Assembly (NCBI GenBank): GCA_963718745.1
Contig: OY970370.1
Span: 1,550,001-1,614,000, forward strand
Source of the DNA: Fermentibacter sp963718745 [NCBI: Candidatus Fermentibacterota bacterium]
Lineage (GTDB): Bacteria; Fermentibacterota; Fermentibacteria; Fermentibacterales
Direction of reading: 5' to 3'
Length of the DNA stretch: 64,000 bases
Shown here: piece by piece, positions 1 through 9,177 of the stretch
Position numbering within the stretch: the stretch's first letter is position 1
Layout: each line of letters begins with the position of its first letter
The notes under the pieces: model-generated
Databases searched by the model: none
What the model was told of the DNA's origin: nothing
Seen by the model: only the letters and a program-made list of their open reading frames with translations
Translations under genes and position numbers: made by a program

Positions 1-87
1 CATCCCCAGGTCCGCTGCGACGTCGCCCGCCTCCGCGCCCGTGGTCGCCAGGATCAACGAAGACAATAGCATCAGGATCGATTCCAT
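1..87 (-). CDS. Secreted protein, N-terminal fragment only (runs off window start)
   Basis: Reading leftward from an ATG at position 87, 29 codons stay open to the window edge. They begin M-E-S-I-L-M-L-L-S-S-L and run through a hydrophobic stretch to A-T-T-G-A-E-A, which looks like a Sec signal peptide with cleavage near residue 20. On the minus strand the ATG is preceded by GGGAAGGAACGAG, a good ribosome site with about six bases spacing. The mature protein lies outside the window, so its function cannot be judged. Confidence 0.6.
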   Translation of the reverse strand, partial: MESILMLLSSLILATTGAEAGDVAADLGM

Positions 88-168
88 CTCGTTCCTTCCC
101 GTCCGGTGCGGGCGCATGCCGCTCTCCGATGAAGCCTGGAGGAATATCCGCGCCTCCGCCCCCCGTCA

Positions 169-195
169 CCAGTTCCAGGTTTAAATAAGCTTGAA
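169..195. promoter_or_regulatory. AT-rich motif shared with the promoter of the EIIA/Ehr operon
   Basis: CCAGTTCCAGGTTTAAA followed by TA and AGCTTGAA. An almost identical block (24 of 27 positions) lies at 40735-40761, just upstream of the PTS-EIIA/HTH gene. Here it sits between divergent genes. Its position in otherwise GC-rich DNA suggests a promoter or binding site; no function is known to me. Confidence 0.35.
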
Positions 196-277
196 TTGGG
201 ATTGTTAACGCTAGCGGGAGAAGTTATGCCATCATTCCGTGTTCATCATGGGTAAACGGTCGGAATGGAGGTCGAGG

Positions 278-1216
278 ATGTCAGGAGGCTCCGATCCAGG
301 TGAAAGGCACGGCCAGGTCCGGATGTCCCGTCAGTCAGGCACCGGCGTTCGCTTCCACGTTGCGCTCTTCTTCGTCGTTCTCGCAGCCGGCTGCGGAACA
401 GGATCCCCTGGCGGCCCCGGTCCGGAGGAGAACGTCGGCTTCGCCGGCGTGCGCTCCTCCAGCTACGGGGTCGATCCCTTCCCGGACCCGGCCGGCTGGG
501 TGGACTGCATCCTCGCCATGTCCGACGCCTTCCCGGGCTCGACGCCGTCCGCCCTCTGGGTTGTGGGGACGGTCGACGAGGGGATTGGCGGGGTGAACCT
601 GGAGTTCCCGACGCCGGACAGCCTAGTGTATCCGCATGTGAGCTTCTCGGACGAGGACCTGCACGAGGAGTACCTGGCCTGGTTCGACCAGTGCGGGGTG
701 GAGGTGTTCCTGCAGGTCGAGCCCGGGTACGCGGATGTCGAAACGCTGATCTGCCTGGTCATGCAGCAGTACGGCGACCATCCCTGCGTCATAGGGTTCG
801 GTGTCGACGTCGAGTGGCTCGGAAACGTCACCGAGGGCGGGGAGGGGACTCCGGTCGGCGATTCGACGGCCGCCTCCTGGGAGAGCCTGATACATGGTTT
901 CGATCCGGCGTACGGCCTGTTCCTCAAGCACTGGGACGCTTCGTTCATGCCCCCTTCGTACAGGGGGAGCATCATCTTCGTGGACGACGGCCAGGGCTAC
1001 TCAGACATGGGGGCCTACCTGGACGACATGGGGGAGTGGGCGGAGACTTTCGCTCCGAACAGGGTCTTCTACCAGTACGGATACGAGGCCGACCGGCCCT
1101 GGTGGGAGGACCTGGAGTCACCTCCGATCGCCATCGGAGAGGCGCTGGCCGGGCAGACCGCCCAGGAGTGCGGCCTGTTCTGGGTGGACTTCAACCTATC
1201 CGAGCTGCAGCGCTAG
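278..1216 (+). CDS. Putative lipoprotein of unknown function
   Basis: About 312 residues. I chose the ATG at 278 because GGAGG lies six bases upstream; GTG 239 and ATG 248 lack such a site. A positively charged N-terminus is followed by a hydrophobic core ending in V-V-L-A-A-G-C, a lipobox, so the mature protein should be lipid-anchored. The mature part is acidic and Trp/Tyr-rich, with stretches such as VEVFLQVEPGYADVETL and VIGFGVDVEWL. These alternate strand and helix in a way reminiscent of TIM-barrel glycoside-hydrolase-like proteins, but I see no firm catalytic signature. It is divergent from the secreted-protein fragment at the window start. Confidence 0.7.
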   Translation: MSGGSDPGERHGQVRMSRQSGTGVRFHVALFFVVLAAGCGTGSPGGPGPEENVGFAGVRSSSYGVDPFPDPAGWVDCILAMSDAFPGSTPSALWVVGTVDEGIGGVNLEFPTPDSLVYPHVSFSDEDLHEEYLAWFDQCGVEVFLQVEPGYADVETLICLVMQQYGDHPCVIGFGVDVEWLGNVTEGGEGTPVGDSTAASWESLIHGFDPAYGLFLKHWDASFMPPSYRGSIIFVDDGQGYSDMGAYLDDMGEWAETFAPNRVFYQYGYEADRPWWEDLESPPIAIGEALAGQTAQECGLFWVDFNLSELQR

Positions 1217-1286
1217 TTCCGCGCTAGTTCCTGGTTTCAGATGCTTCAGATGCAGTCATATCACTATGTATGGCTATGATTTAGCA

Positions 1287-2003
1287 TCAGTAACGAGTTT
1301 CCGATCTGAATGTTGATAGGAATTCTTCGAGTTCCATTCCGTATGTGCTCTCGAAAACATCATCAGGGTCGCTCCAGAACGTGTGCCGGGTCATGTACTC
1401 CTGGAATCTCTCGCGTCCGAACCTCTCGATGAGATTATTCACTATGAGGGCGAATTCGCAGTAGATGAACGGCTGCCTGTACTCGACATCCAGTCCTACC
1501 TCATCCTCGGAATCGGTGCCAAAAACTGCAGGCGGCATCCAGTTGCCCGCCGCGATAAGCCTCACGGTCTCCGCCGAATCCGGATAGAAGGTGGCGCCCA
1601 TCTGGTCTGCACCGAGTGTCGCCATCCCCTCCATGAGCCATCGCGGATACCGGAGAGCGGCGATCAGATCCATGTGCTGATAGAGGAGAGTGTGCGACAG
1701 CTCGTGCGTGAGGTAGGTCTCCAGCGATATCAGGCCTTCCGCGTCCTCCCTGGAAGCCCATGGCGAGACCACGATGGAGCCTGAAGGGAAGGCGCAGAGC
1801 CTGGCTCTCGAGGGGGAGCGCCGGGAATAGGTCCCATCGTCGCCGAAGAGGAAGACCCTCGGCCTGGAGCTGAAATCGAGCCCGTGGAACTCCTCCACTC
1901 GCCGGGGGAGTGAGTCGATCCAGCCGGTGTCGCCGAAGTCGAATCCCTTCTGGGTGTAGACCGCAACGCAGGGATAGTCGGTCCTGTCGAAGCCCACGAT
2001 CAC
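1287..2003 (-). CDS. MA-clan zinc metallopeptidase-like protein
   Basis: About 238 residues. The motif HELSH at residues 100-104 is followed 20 residues later by LMEGMA, giving the HExxH...E arrangement of gluzincins; the surrounding pattern fits the Pfam peptidase_MA_2 type. Substrate unknown. The start is uncertain. The first usable codon is GTG 2003, without a ribosome site, yet the same frame stays open upstream to a stop near 2115 and reads as a hydrophobic segment (NLLLAPGLSYALVWGRLFP). The true protein may therefore begin upstream at a non-standard codon, or have lost its N-terminus by frameshift. A membrane or secreted location is likely but not proven. Confidence 0.65.
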   Translation of the reverse strand: MIVGFDRTDYPCVAVYTQKGFDFGDTGWIDSLPRRVEEFHGLDFSSRPRVFLFGDDGTYSRRSPSRARLCAFPSGSIVVSPWASREDAEGLISLETYLTHELSHTLLYQHMDLIAALRYPRWLMEGMATLGADQMGATFYPDSAETVRLIAAGNWMPPAVFGTDSEDEVGLDVEYRQPFIYCEFALIVNNLIERFGRERFQEYMTRHTFWSDPDDVFESTYGMELEEFLSTFRSETRY

Positions 2004-2523
2004 CGGGGAGTAGGGGAAGAGCCTGCCCCAGACGAGAGCGTACGAGAGCCCGGGAGCAAGCAGGAGATTCCTGCTGCTGCCGCATGTGCGGTTCTCCAGC
2101 TCTTCCGGCTCTTGTCATCTCCATGCCCCCTGCGTCGTGCGAACCCGGTCTATCCGGCATCGCCGGGCTGTTCCTGGCGGGAAGGGAGGATTCAACTGTC
2201 CGCCGGCACGCCACGGCGGACAGTCCCTTCCGGGACCAGGACTATAGATTCCGGGACGGATGCGAGCAATAATGACCGGAATGGCGGATCACGCTTCTGG
2301 CCGGGAGAGTTGAGCGGTAAGGTTATAGCCTTCTGTGCCCCGGTGCCGCCCTTGCCTGGGAATATCCGCACAGCAGCCGTTTGTGAACATCGCTCTGAAG
2401 AGCGCCTTGATGGCGGCTGCCATCATGAAGGAATCTTACTTGTCAGCGTGGGGCGGTTGGTGACCGCAGCGGCAGACAGGGAACAGGGCAGAGATAGTGC
2501 CCTGTCCCCCCAGAGAAGCGAAT
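2004..2523. other. Intergenic region with two strong hairpins
   Basis: About 520 bases without a supported gene. Two hairpins stand out: 2195-2224 with an 11-bp perfect stem (ACTGTCCGCCG / CGGCGGACAGT) and 2479-2509 with a near-perfect 12-bp stem (GGGAACAGGGCA / TGCCCTGTCCCC). The second lies about 15 bases past the stop of the minus-strand remnant at 2524 and may end its transcription; neither has a clear U-tract. Confidence 0.5.
2479..2509 (-). terminator. Hairpin downstream of the remnant gene at 2524
   Basis: Stem GGGAACAGGGCA / TGCCCTGTCCCC with one mismatch and a 7-nt loop, just after the stop codon on the minus strand. No U-run follows, so terminator function is uncertain. Confidence 0.35.
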
Positions 2524-3273
2524 CTAGCGGACTATCGCGAAAGTCGCCGAATCGAACGACTGCCCTGTGGATGCCGTGACCACATACGCTCCTGACGGGA
2601 GAGGGTTCCCGTCGTTGCCGCGGCCGTCGAAGTCGAAGTAAACCTCTTCTGTCGATGTCTGCACACCATCGAGAGTTCGCACGCACCGACCCATGATGTC
2701 GATTACTTCGGCACCGACAGCTTCGGCGTCATCTCCACGGTAGCGGAAGACGAACGGGCCGGAGATTGAGACCCTGGTTACACTCAGCCCGGCTTCGGAA
2801 GCAGGAAGAGGAATCCCGGCTGTAATCTCCGAGCCGTCGGAAAGGTTTTCAGGGAAGAACGGTCTGTACATGACGTCGTAGTTGGTGTGTCCGCTGCTGA
2901 GATAGGCCGCCCCTGCAGCGAAGAAATGCCCCGCCTCCGTGACACAGCCACCCATCTGATCGCAGGATGGGGCAGTTAATCCGAAGGAGCCCGTGTCGGC
3001 GCTTCCGACAAAGGAGTGAGTGAGTTCGAAGTCGTTGTTCAGCCTTCCGATCCAAATATACCATTCGTCTCCATCTCTTACCATGCCGGAGACCATGTAG
3101 CCCGCGGAGAACAGCTCGAAATCGTAGACTCTGATCCCATCGAAGGGATTCGGGGGATAGACTTTGTAATCCCTAAGGAAGTTCAGCGACTCGTCGAGGA
3201 TAGTAATCGAGATGTATGCATCTGTATGCTGGAAGATGCCCTCCATGCTCTGAGTGGTGATCGGATTGCCCAT
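2524..3273 (-). pseudogene. C-terminal remnant of a surface protein with sorting-type domain
   Basis: About 249 codons from ATG 3273; the frame is open to 3348. The last 80 residues follow the FlgD/Por-type pattern: a VTRVSISGPFVFRYRG strand, a V-I-D-I-M-G-R-C-V-R-T-L line, then N-P-L-P-S-G-A-Y-V-V-T-A. There is no signal peptide, and the N-terminus begins in what reads as mid-protein (beta-propeller-like strands). The open frame overlaps the divergent phosphoesterase gene, whose own start and ribosome site are convincing. The simplest reading is that the 5' part was lost and the remainder is a truncated relic. Confidence 0.55.
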
Positions 3274-3305
3274 CACGACATAGCCGGGGGCTCCCGGAAG
3301 GGGAA

Positions 3306-4919
3306 ATGATGTTCGATCTCCTGATACTGCTGACGATTGCGGCTTCACCGGTCAGGATTGCAGTCCTGGGTGACAGGACCGGGGGTCCGGACGACGAGGA
3401 ATTCGAATCAGCCCTCGAGGCGGTCTCGATACTGGCTCCCGACCTGGTGATGAACGTGGGTGATCTCATCGACGGCTACACCGACGACACGGACGCCCTC
3501 GGCGGGCAGTGGGACCATGTCCTCGGCATGATCGACTCAACCCTGGGCGAACTCCCGTTCGTATTCGTCCCGGGCAATCACGACATCACCTACGACGAGG
3601 CCGAGGCCGTCTGGCTGGAGAGGACCGGGACAGGGCCAGACAGGACCGAATCGACCAGCGGTGTCGAGTTCATTGTCTGGGACACGTCCAGAGACGAGAT
3701 CCTGGAGGCTGACGATCTGGACCGTCTCGCCGCCCTTCTCGAGGACGTCCGCCCCGGCGGTACAACCATCCTCGCGACCCACAGGCCGTTCTGGATGATG
3801 TGGGAGACGGATCCGGAGATGGCTGCGAGGCTTCGCGCCATGGTCGCCGCAGCCGACGTGGAGGTAGTCATCGGGGGCCATATCCATACTTACGCGTGGG
3901 AGCAGGTCGACGGGGTCCACTACATTACGATGGGGACATCCGGAGGCGATTACGGGCAGGAGGACATCCAGGCGGGGTGCTTCCCCCAGGTGGGCTGGCT
4001 GACGCTGGACGGCGACGAAGCGGCATTCGCCCTCCTGGACCCCAGGTCGGTCCACCCTCTCGATCTCAACACTGTCATCGAGGAGACCCTGCTCTATCTC
4101 GCTACCACAAGGCTGCTCTCGCTCAGGCCTCTCGAGGATGCGCTCGAATCCGCCTCACTCACGGTGGAATCGATCGAGGACGTGGAGCGCACGGTCGGGA
4201 TCGCGATCGACCCCGGTTGCTGGGGCTTCGATCCCGAGAGCGTTTCGGTGCTTCTCCCCCCCGGCGGTCAGGTGCCGGTGCACTTGAGCCAGAATCCGTC
4301 CGGAGCTGTCTTCCCCCTCCCCGTGCTGCACGTGAGCATTCCCTACGGTGACAGGGGCAAGATTGCGGAGTTCGATACGTGCTGGCCTGCGCTGAGGTCG
4401 ATCGATGCTCCACGGGGCGTTGTGGATATCGACGGTACTGCTTTCCCGACCGAATACCCGGGTCCGGCCGAGACGCTGTTCGCAGGAGACGGCGGCATGC
4501 CGGCGCAGAACGGTCCAATGGAGGTCCTCATAGCCGATTCGGACGGCATGCTCTGCTTCCAGTCCAGGATGGGCCTGAGCCCGGACGGTCTGCTGGAGGA
4601 CGAGTCGTTCGCGGTGGTCCTGTTTGCGGACGGCCTCTTCTGGAGGGTCAAGGTCTTCCCGGACGGCGGCGTCGATGCGATCTGCTACTCCGATGAAGGC
4701 ATCGAGGAGTGGACGGAAGGATGGCAGGCCGTCTCGACAGTTTCGGAAGGCGGCTGGGAGGCCGAGATCGGGATCGACCCCGCTGCCGTCGGAGCTTCGG
4801 AGCCGGAGCTGCGCACGCACATCTACCGCCTGTCGACCAATGGGTACGCCACCTGGTCGTGGCCCCTCGAGTTCGACATGGAGGCTATGGGTCTCGTCTG
4901 CACGGAGCCGGGGATCTGA
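3306..4919 (+). CDS. Secreted calcineurin-like metallophosphoesterase with CBM9-like C-terminal domain
   Basis: About 537 residues. A short hydrophobic N-terminus (LLILLTIAAS) suggests export. The metallophosphoesterase motifs follow in order: VLGDRTGG near residue 20, NVGDLIDG near 52, VPGNHD near 88, an AT-H-RPFW line, and GGHIHTYAW near 195, so the dinuclear metal site looks intact. The last 180 residues (GKIAEFDTCWPALRSIDAP onward) resemble the carbohydrate-binding family 9/DOMON-like fold used by secreted enzymes. The start at ATG 3306 or 3309 follows GGAAGGGG. The natural substrate cannot be deduced. It converges on the beta-propeller gene at 4962 with about 40 bases between. Confidence 0.8.
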   Translation: MMFDLLILLTIAASPVRIAVLGDRTGGPDDEEFESALEAVSILAPDLVMNVGDLIDGYTDDTDALGGQWDHVLGMIDSTLGELPFVFVPGNHDITYDEAEAVWLERTGTGPDRTESTSGVEFIVWDTSRDEILEADDLDRLAALLEDVRPGGTTILATHRPFWMMWETDPEMAARLRAMVAAADVEVVIGGHIHTYAWEQVDGVHYITMGTSGGDYGQEDIQAGCFPQVGWLTLDGDEAAFALLDPRSVHPLDLNTVIEETLLYLATTRLLSLRPLEDALESASLTVESIEDVERTVGIAIDPGCWGFDPESVSVLLPPGGQVPVHLSQNPSGAVFPLPVLHVSIPYGDRGKIAEFDTCWPALRSIDAPRGVVDIDGTAFPTEYPGPAETLFAGDGGMPAQNGPMEVLIADSDGMLCFQSRMGLSPDGLLEDESFAVVLFADGLFWRVKVFPDGGVDAICYSDEGIEEWTEGWQAVSTVSEGGWEAEIGIDPAAVGASEPELRTHIYRLSTNGYATWSWPLEFDMEAMGLVCTEPGI

Positions 4920-4961
4920 CCCCGGCTGTGTGTTGCGGGGCCGCCCCCGCGGTCTCCGGCC

Positions 4962-6014
4962 CTACCGCCAGCTCGACGGATCCGTCGGGATGGTCATCCT
5001 GACCAGGAAGACCTCTTCCGAACCGGGGCTTGTTCCTGCCGCCAGATACTCATCTGCTGAAGGATCGGCGCAGGCGATTCCCGTGAGCCAGTTCGAAGAC
5101 TGCAGTCCGATCACGGACTCACCGAGCAGGTTGCCCTCGCCGTCGAGCACGACGAGCAGGGGGAGCATCTCCTCGCAGGTGGAAAGACCGCATCCTGCGA
5201 CGACCGGGATGGAGGTCGAGCCCACCGCAAGCAGAAGCCCGGAATCGGTCTCGACTGTCTGAAAGGCATTCGCTGTGCCGAGGCCGAACCCGGTCGTCTT
5301 CCAGACAGGTTCCCCGGTGTCCCCGTCCAGGATGCAGACGTACCACGCCCCGGGCGTGGTGAACCACTCCGAGACGCTGCCCGACAGGAGCACATCACCG
5401 GAACGGGTCAGGGTCATCGACTCGACGCCGGGTCCGGTCTCGCCGTCGAATTCCGGAAGGTCCAGCAGATAGTAGTTGCTGAGCTGGACGGAGAAGATGA
5501 CCTCCCCGGACGGCGAGAGACGGAGGACGCGCGTCTCGTTTCTGTTGCAGTCGGGGCGGATGCTCACGAGGTATCCGTCCGCCTCAGAGCCGGCCACGAC
5601 AGGGCAGTTGTCGAACTCGTCGGTTCCATCCAGGGTGCATGTCCACAGCGTGTCTCCCGCCGTTGTGCAGGCAACGAGGACCTGGTTCCCCGCATAACCC
5701 CCGGGCTGGAACACGGTGATCACAGGATCTCCGGACACGATCACAGGCTCGCAGGAAGCCGGGTCTCCACAGGAGCCTTCAACCAGACCCCATGCGTCAT
5801 AGTCGTTCACCACAGGCAGCGAATAGATGTACCTGCTCGCGACGAGACCCGTGATCCCGAAGGCTCCGGCCTCGAAGCCTTCCATGTGGACCGGGTACGT
5901 CCCGTACGAGGTGGCGGGTATTCCGCAGGGCAGCTCGGACAGGATTTCAACGGGTGCATTGTCGTACGACGCGGGAAGCAGCAGGGCGAGAAGCAGCAGC
6001 ATCAAGGACACCAC
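4962..6014 (-). CDS. Secreted PQQ-like beta-propeller protein
   Basis: About 350 residues. The N-terminus VSLMLLLLALLLPAS is a clear signal peptide. The mature part consists of repeated strand units with motifs such as GDTLWTCTLDGTDEFD, LSPSGEVIFSVQLSN, GDVLLSGSVSEW and GDTGEPVWKTTGFG, the spacing expected of PQQ/quinoprotein-like propeller blades. No enzymatic signature or C-terminal sorting domain is visible; the chain ends soon after the last blade. Probably periplasmic or surface-exposed, with a binding or scaffold role. Confidence 0.7.
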   Translation of the reverse strand: MVSLMLLLLALLLPASYDNAPVEILSELPCGIPATSYGTYPVHMEGFEAGAFGITGLVASRYIYSLPVVNDYDAWGLVEGSCGDPASCEPVIVSGDPVITVFQPGGYAGNQVLVACTTAGDTLWTCTLDGTDEFDNCPVVAGSEADGYLVSIRPDCNRNETRVLRLSPSGEVIFSVQLSNYYLLDLPEFDGETGPGVESMTLTRSGDVLLSGSVSEWFTTPGAWYVCILDGDTGEPVWKTTGFGLGTANAFQTVETDSGLLLAVGSTSIPVVAGCGLSTCEEMLPLLVVLDGEGNLLGESVIGLQSSNWLTGIACADPSADEYLAAGTSPGSEEVFLVRMTIPTDPSSWR

Positions 6015-6165
6015 CTTCGGCTCGAGTTCGATGATAGATCCGAGGTCGGAATGGACCCGGTATCTGACGGATTTCAGAGGATCGCTTCACGAAATCCCCG
6101 GATTATCATCGGCCTCAGGCCCCGTTGTCACCTATCGAGAAGCCCGGGAACTTCGCCCCGTCGGA

Positions 6166-6357
6166 TCAGCTGCTCCTGCTCGACAGCCGTGTTACCAGCA
6201 GGGCGGCGCTCACGCCGGCCGTGATCCCGACTATGCGCCCGGGCCAGACCCCGCCTATCAGCGCCCCGGAGACGGAGCCCAGGACTAGACAGAGCACCAC
6301 TGTGACGGCTGTCCAGACAGCCAGAAGCTTCCCGTTTCCTCGGATGCTGAAGGACAT
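6166..6357 (-). CDS. Small two-helix membrane protein
   Basis: About 63 residues from ATG 6357, which follows GAGAGGGG on the minus strand; the open frame upstream to 6507 has no support. Two hydrophobic segments (AVWTAVTVVLCLVLGSV and RIVGITAGVSAALLVT) are separated by a short glycine-rich turn. It follows the HTH regulator and the membrane protein on the same strand, about 145 bases downstream, and could belong to that unit. Function unknown. Confidence 0.55.
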   Translation of the reverse strand: MSFSIRGNGKLLAVWTAVTVVLCLVLGSVSGALIGGVWPGRIVGITAGVSAALLVTRLSSRSS

Positions 6358-6503
6358 GTCTACCCCTCTCCGACGGTTCCAGGTGAAGGATTTGCATGAA
6401 TCCGCTCTTTCACATACCGGATGACAGGAGAGGGTATTCCCTCTTCCAGGCTCCTCCGGGATCACCTGTGTCGTTTCACCAGAGCAGCACTGATCAGCCT
6501 TCA

Positions 6504-6818
6504 TCAAGACCCGAGTGCGGCGAGCATGGCCCGCCTGTACCCGTCGAAGGCCTCTCTGCCGGCCGTGGTCAGCCTGTACATGGTCCGCGGCCTCCGGTCC
6601 ACGAACTCCTTCTTCTCCTCGACGTAGCCGGCGCCAGCGAGCCTGCTCATGTGCGACGACAGGTTGCCGTTCGTGAGGCCGGTCCTGTTCAGCAGGAAAA
6701 CGAAATCGGCGCTGTCGACCACATAGAGATTCGCCATGATGGTCAGGCGAGCGGGTTCGTGTATCAGCCTGTCGATCCCGGGAAGACCCGCTTCATCCTG
6801 TGCGGCTCCCGGGACCAT
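6504..6818 (-). CDS. Winged-helix transcriptional regulator (HTH_34-like)
   Basis: About 104 residues. A central LTNGNLSSHMSRLAGAGYVEEKKEFVDRRPRTMYRLT is the recognition helix and wing of MarR/ArsR-like small winged-helix proteins (Pfam HTH_34 type). The ATG at 6818 overlaps the TGA of the upstream membrane-protein gene (ATGA), so the two are translationally coupled. In many bacteria this regulator type is paired with a small membrane protein and controls its own operon; the nested palindrome at 7416-7450 is the obvious candidate site. Confidence 0.8.
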   Translation of the reverse strand: MVPGAAQDEAGLPGIDRLIHEPARLTIMANLYVVDSADFVFLLNRTGLTNGNLSSHMSRLAGAGYVEEKKEFVDRRPRTMYRLTTAGREAFDGYRRAMLAALGS

Positions 6819-7405
6819 CACGCAGCCTCGACCTTCTGCACCGGGTTCCGCCGGACGAATCTCACCAGGAGCAGGACGCCGACAACGAATATCGGCGCCC
6901 CTGTGGCCATGACGGGCCAGGTGTGGGGCTGGCCGAAGAACTGCGCGCCTGCGAAGTCGAGCACGGCCATGATTGCATAGACGTAGAACCTGCCTGCGGA
7001 CTTTGCCCATGCGACCGCCGCCATGCTGACCGCCACGAAAAGGCCGAGCACTAGGGTCGCGTGATTCGATACGGCTCCCAGCCAGGCAACAGGCTTGTCC
7101 GCGAAGAACAGAGCAAGGCCCAGGGGGATCGGCAGCAGGACGAGTAGCGCGATGAGCAGCACGCCCGTCCTCTCGCGGGCCCTGCGGTCCGCCGCGAACC
7201 TCACCCTTCCGACCCTGGGGGTCACGACGAACTTCCTGAGCAGTACGGCCAGAAGCAGGCAGTATGTCGGGACGAGATAGGCTCCGACGGTGGCAAGGAG
7301 CCCGTACCCCAGCAGGCCTGCTCCGACCACGACGTCGAGTAACCCGCTCTCGCTCCTGACGGCATAAGCCCTGCTCTCTATCTCCTTCAGATCAAGCGCA
7401 TCCAT
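6818..7405 (-). CDS. Multi-pass membrane protein paired with HTH regulator
   Basis: About 195 residues with five or so hydrophobic segments: around residues 25-60 (two), 80-100, 110-130 and 160-185. No known transporter motif is present. The start ATG follows GTAGGAGATGG. It is the first gene of a two-gene unit, overlapping the HTH regulator by four bases. The pairing suggests a membrane sensor or effector whose level is set by the regulator; no substrate can be proposed. Confidence 0.7.
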   Translation of the reverse strand: MDALDLKEIESRAYAVRSESGLLDVVVGAGLLGYGLLATVGAYLVPTYCLLLAVLLRKFVVTPRVGRVRFAADRRARERTGVLLIALLVLLPIPLGLALFFADKPVAWLGAVSNHATLVLGLFVAVSMAAVAWAKSAGRFYVYAIMAVLDFAGAQFFGQPHTWPVMATGAPIFVVGVLLLVRFVRRNPVQKVEAA

Positions 7406-7415
7406 CTCCTACCCT

Positions 7416-7450
7416 CCGCAGATTAATTTGTAATGCAAACCGATCTGCGG
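7416..7450. promoter_or_regulatory. Nested palindromic operator/promoter of the HTH-membrane protein unit
   Basis: An outer perfect 8-bp inverted repeat (CCGCAGAT 7416-7423 and ATCTGCGG 7443-7450) encloses an inner TTTG-N5-CAAA (7427-7439). Both share exactly the same centre, position 7433. It lies 11 bases upstream of the start codon at 7405. On the minus strand the inner part reads TTTGCATTACAAA, an AT-rich block suited to a -10 region. Confidence 0.6.
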
Positions 7451-7511
7451 AAGTATATCAACTACCCCGGGAGTGTCAAGGCTGCCCCGGTCCGGTTGCC
7501 TTTTGCTTGTC

Positions 7512-7739
7512 TCAATCCAAAGGCGTGAACCTTATCGTCCACGTGCCGATGGCGGTCTCGTCGTCGTATGGAAGAAGGATCTCGCAGGGCTCCCCCTCCC
7601 CCAGTTTCGAGAGGGGGACCGGAAAGACCACCACGCCGCTCTCGATGGAGGTTTCAGCGAAGTCGGGATACTGCCACTGCAGCTCCGGCCCCAATTTGAC
7701 ACGGATCCGCACCGTCCTGATTTTCGACAGGAGATGCAA
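7512..7739 (-). pseudogene. Possible C-terminal gene remnant
   Basis: A 75-codon frame opening with TTG directly after a stop. It reads as the last part of a beta-rich protein (ELQWQYPDFAETSIESGVVVFPVP ... TAIGTWTIRFTPLD) with no start signal. Either a 5'-truncated relic or chance; it abuts the start of the plus-strand gene at 7790. Confidence 0.3.
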
Positions 7740-7789
7740 TCAGGACCACTATGATGATCGAATGTATCCCACAGACTGGGAGAGTGGAT

Positions 7790-9139
7790 GTGAGAACTTC
7801 CGTCTTGTCCTTCCTGGTCGCCCTGGTACCTTTCTCGATGTCTTTCGCGAACGGCGGCCCGATCGACGGATCGCGAGTACTCGGCGCGGGAAGCATCGAG
7901 ATCGCCCCGGTCGACGGTGTGGAGCTGAGATCCGAGGATCTGTCGTTCGTAATCAGAGGCGATTACGTCGATGTAGTGGCAGTCTACGAACTGGAGAACA
8001 CCGGGGCCGCCCGGGATGTGGAGTTCGCGTTCCCCGTGGACTTCGTCACGGACTACGAAGAGGTGAACTACTTCTCCGAAGACTCGCCCGAGCCGCTCCA
8101 GGAGGTCGAGGAATTCTCGATGACGCTGGACGGCGTGCCGCTACGGATAAGCCGCATCGTGGCGGACTCCTCCGAGATCGAGCTGGACGAATGGGTCTAT
8201 ACGAGATCCTCCCTCTGGCACGTCGCCACTCTGCCCCTCGAGGACGGAGCGACACAGATGCTCAGGGTCGGGTACAGCTTCAAGCCCTTCTTCATGGATG
8301 CCGCCTTCAGCAAGGGCTGGTTCCCGTACTGGGGGACGAGGAGCTTCACATACAGGCTGGACCCGGCGGGCGGCTGGGGTGACGGGATCGTGGAGTCTTT
8401 CTCGTGCAGGATGGACGTCTCCACGCTCGAGCACTACGGCGACAGCTTCTCCCTTCCCGAAGGCGGGAGCTGGATCACCCCCGGCGTTTACGGATGGAGC
8501 TGGACGGACTGCGATCTGAGCAGCGCCGATCCCCTCCTGATGTCCTACTCGGTCACGAACGCAAAGAATTCGCGGTTCCTGCTGGATGACCGGCTCGACT
8601 CCGCGGACGTCGCAGCCATTCGTTCCTCCTCGGATCTGGCCCCGCAGGACGGCAACACCTACGATCCGGGCAACCTCCTCGACATGGACTTCACTACGGC
8701 GTGGTGCCCCGGGGGTCCGGCCGGAGGCGTGGGTTCCTGGGTGGAGTTCGACATGGAGCCCTGCCTCGCAGGCGCAATTCTCATCGGGAACGGCTACACG
8801 AAGAGCGCGGAGGCTTACACCGCCAACTCGCGAGCGCGATCCGTCAGGCTGATCCTGACGGGCGACCCCGACAACCCGCATGGCTACGGGGACGGCGGCG
8901 TGATATTCGACGAGGTGATCAACCTGGAGGACACGCCGTGGGCGGAGCTGGACGAAGGTAACTTCGCACGCGGTCTGCAAAGGCTCTTCTCGACTGGAGA
9001 CATGGGCGAGGCAGTGGGCAGGATCCGCCTCGAGATCCTCGAGGTCTACCCCGGGGATGCTTGCGATGACCTGTGCATCTCTGAACTTGTAATCGCGGGT
9101 TACGACGGGGAGGACTTCGCACGCTGGGAATCCGACTGA
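7790..9139 (+). CDS. Secreted protein with discoidin-like C-terminal domain
   Basis: About 449 residues from GTG 7790, preceded by GGGAGAG at five bases; the frame extends to 7751 without a ribosome site. The signal peptide is VRTSVLSFLVALVPFSMSFA. The N-terminal half (VAVYELENTGAARDVEFAFPVDF and following) resembles the DUF4424-type Ig-like domain of secreted proteins. The C-terminal part has NLLDMDFTTAWCPGG, VEFDMEP and IGNGYTKS, matching the F5/8 type C-like domain found next to NAD-glycohydrolase translocators. Likely a binding protein in the periplasm or on the surface. Partner unknown. Confidence 0.65.
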   Translation: MRTSVLSFLVALVPFSMSFANGGPIDGSRVLGAGSIEIAPVDGVELRSEDLSFVIRGDYVDVVAVYELENTGAARDVEFAFPVDFVTDYEEVNYFSEDSPEPLQEVEEFSMTLDGVPLRISRIVADSSEIELDEWVYTRSSLWHVATLPLEDGATQMLRVGYSFKPFFMDAAFSKGWFPYWGTRSFTYRLDPAGGWGDGIVESFSCRMDVSTLEHYGDSFSLPEGGSWITPGVYGWSWTDCDLSSADPLLMSYSVTNAKNSRFLLDDRLDSADVAAIRSSSDLAPQDGNTYDPGNLLDMDFTTAWCPGGPAGGVGSWVEFDMEPCLAGAILIGNGYTKSAEAYTANSRARSVRLILTGDPDNPHGYGDGGVIFDEVINLEDTPWAELDEGNFARGLQRLFSTGDMGEAVGRIRLEILEVYPGDACDDLCISELVIAGYDGEDFARWESD

Positions 9140-9177
9140 CGCTGTCGCCCGGCGCCGCGGCAGCCTGCTCCGCGGCC

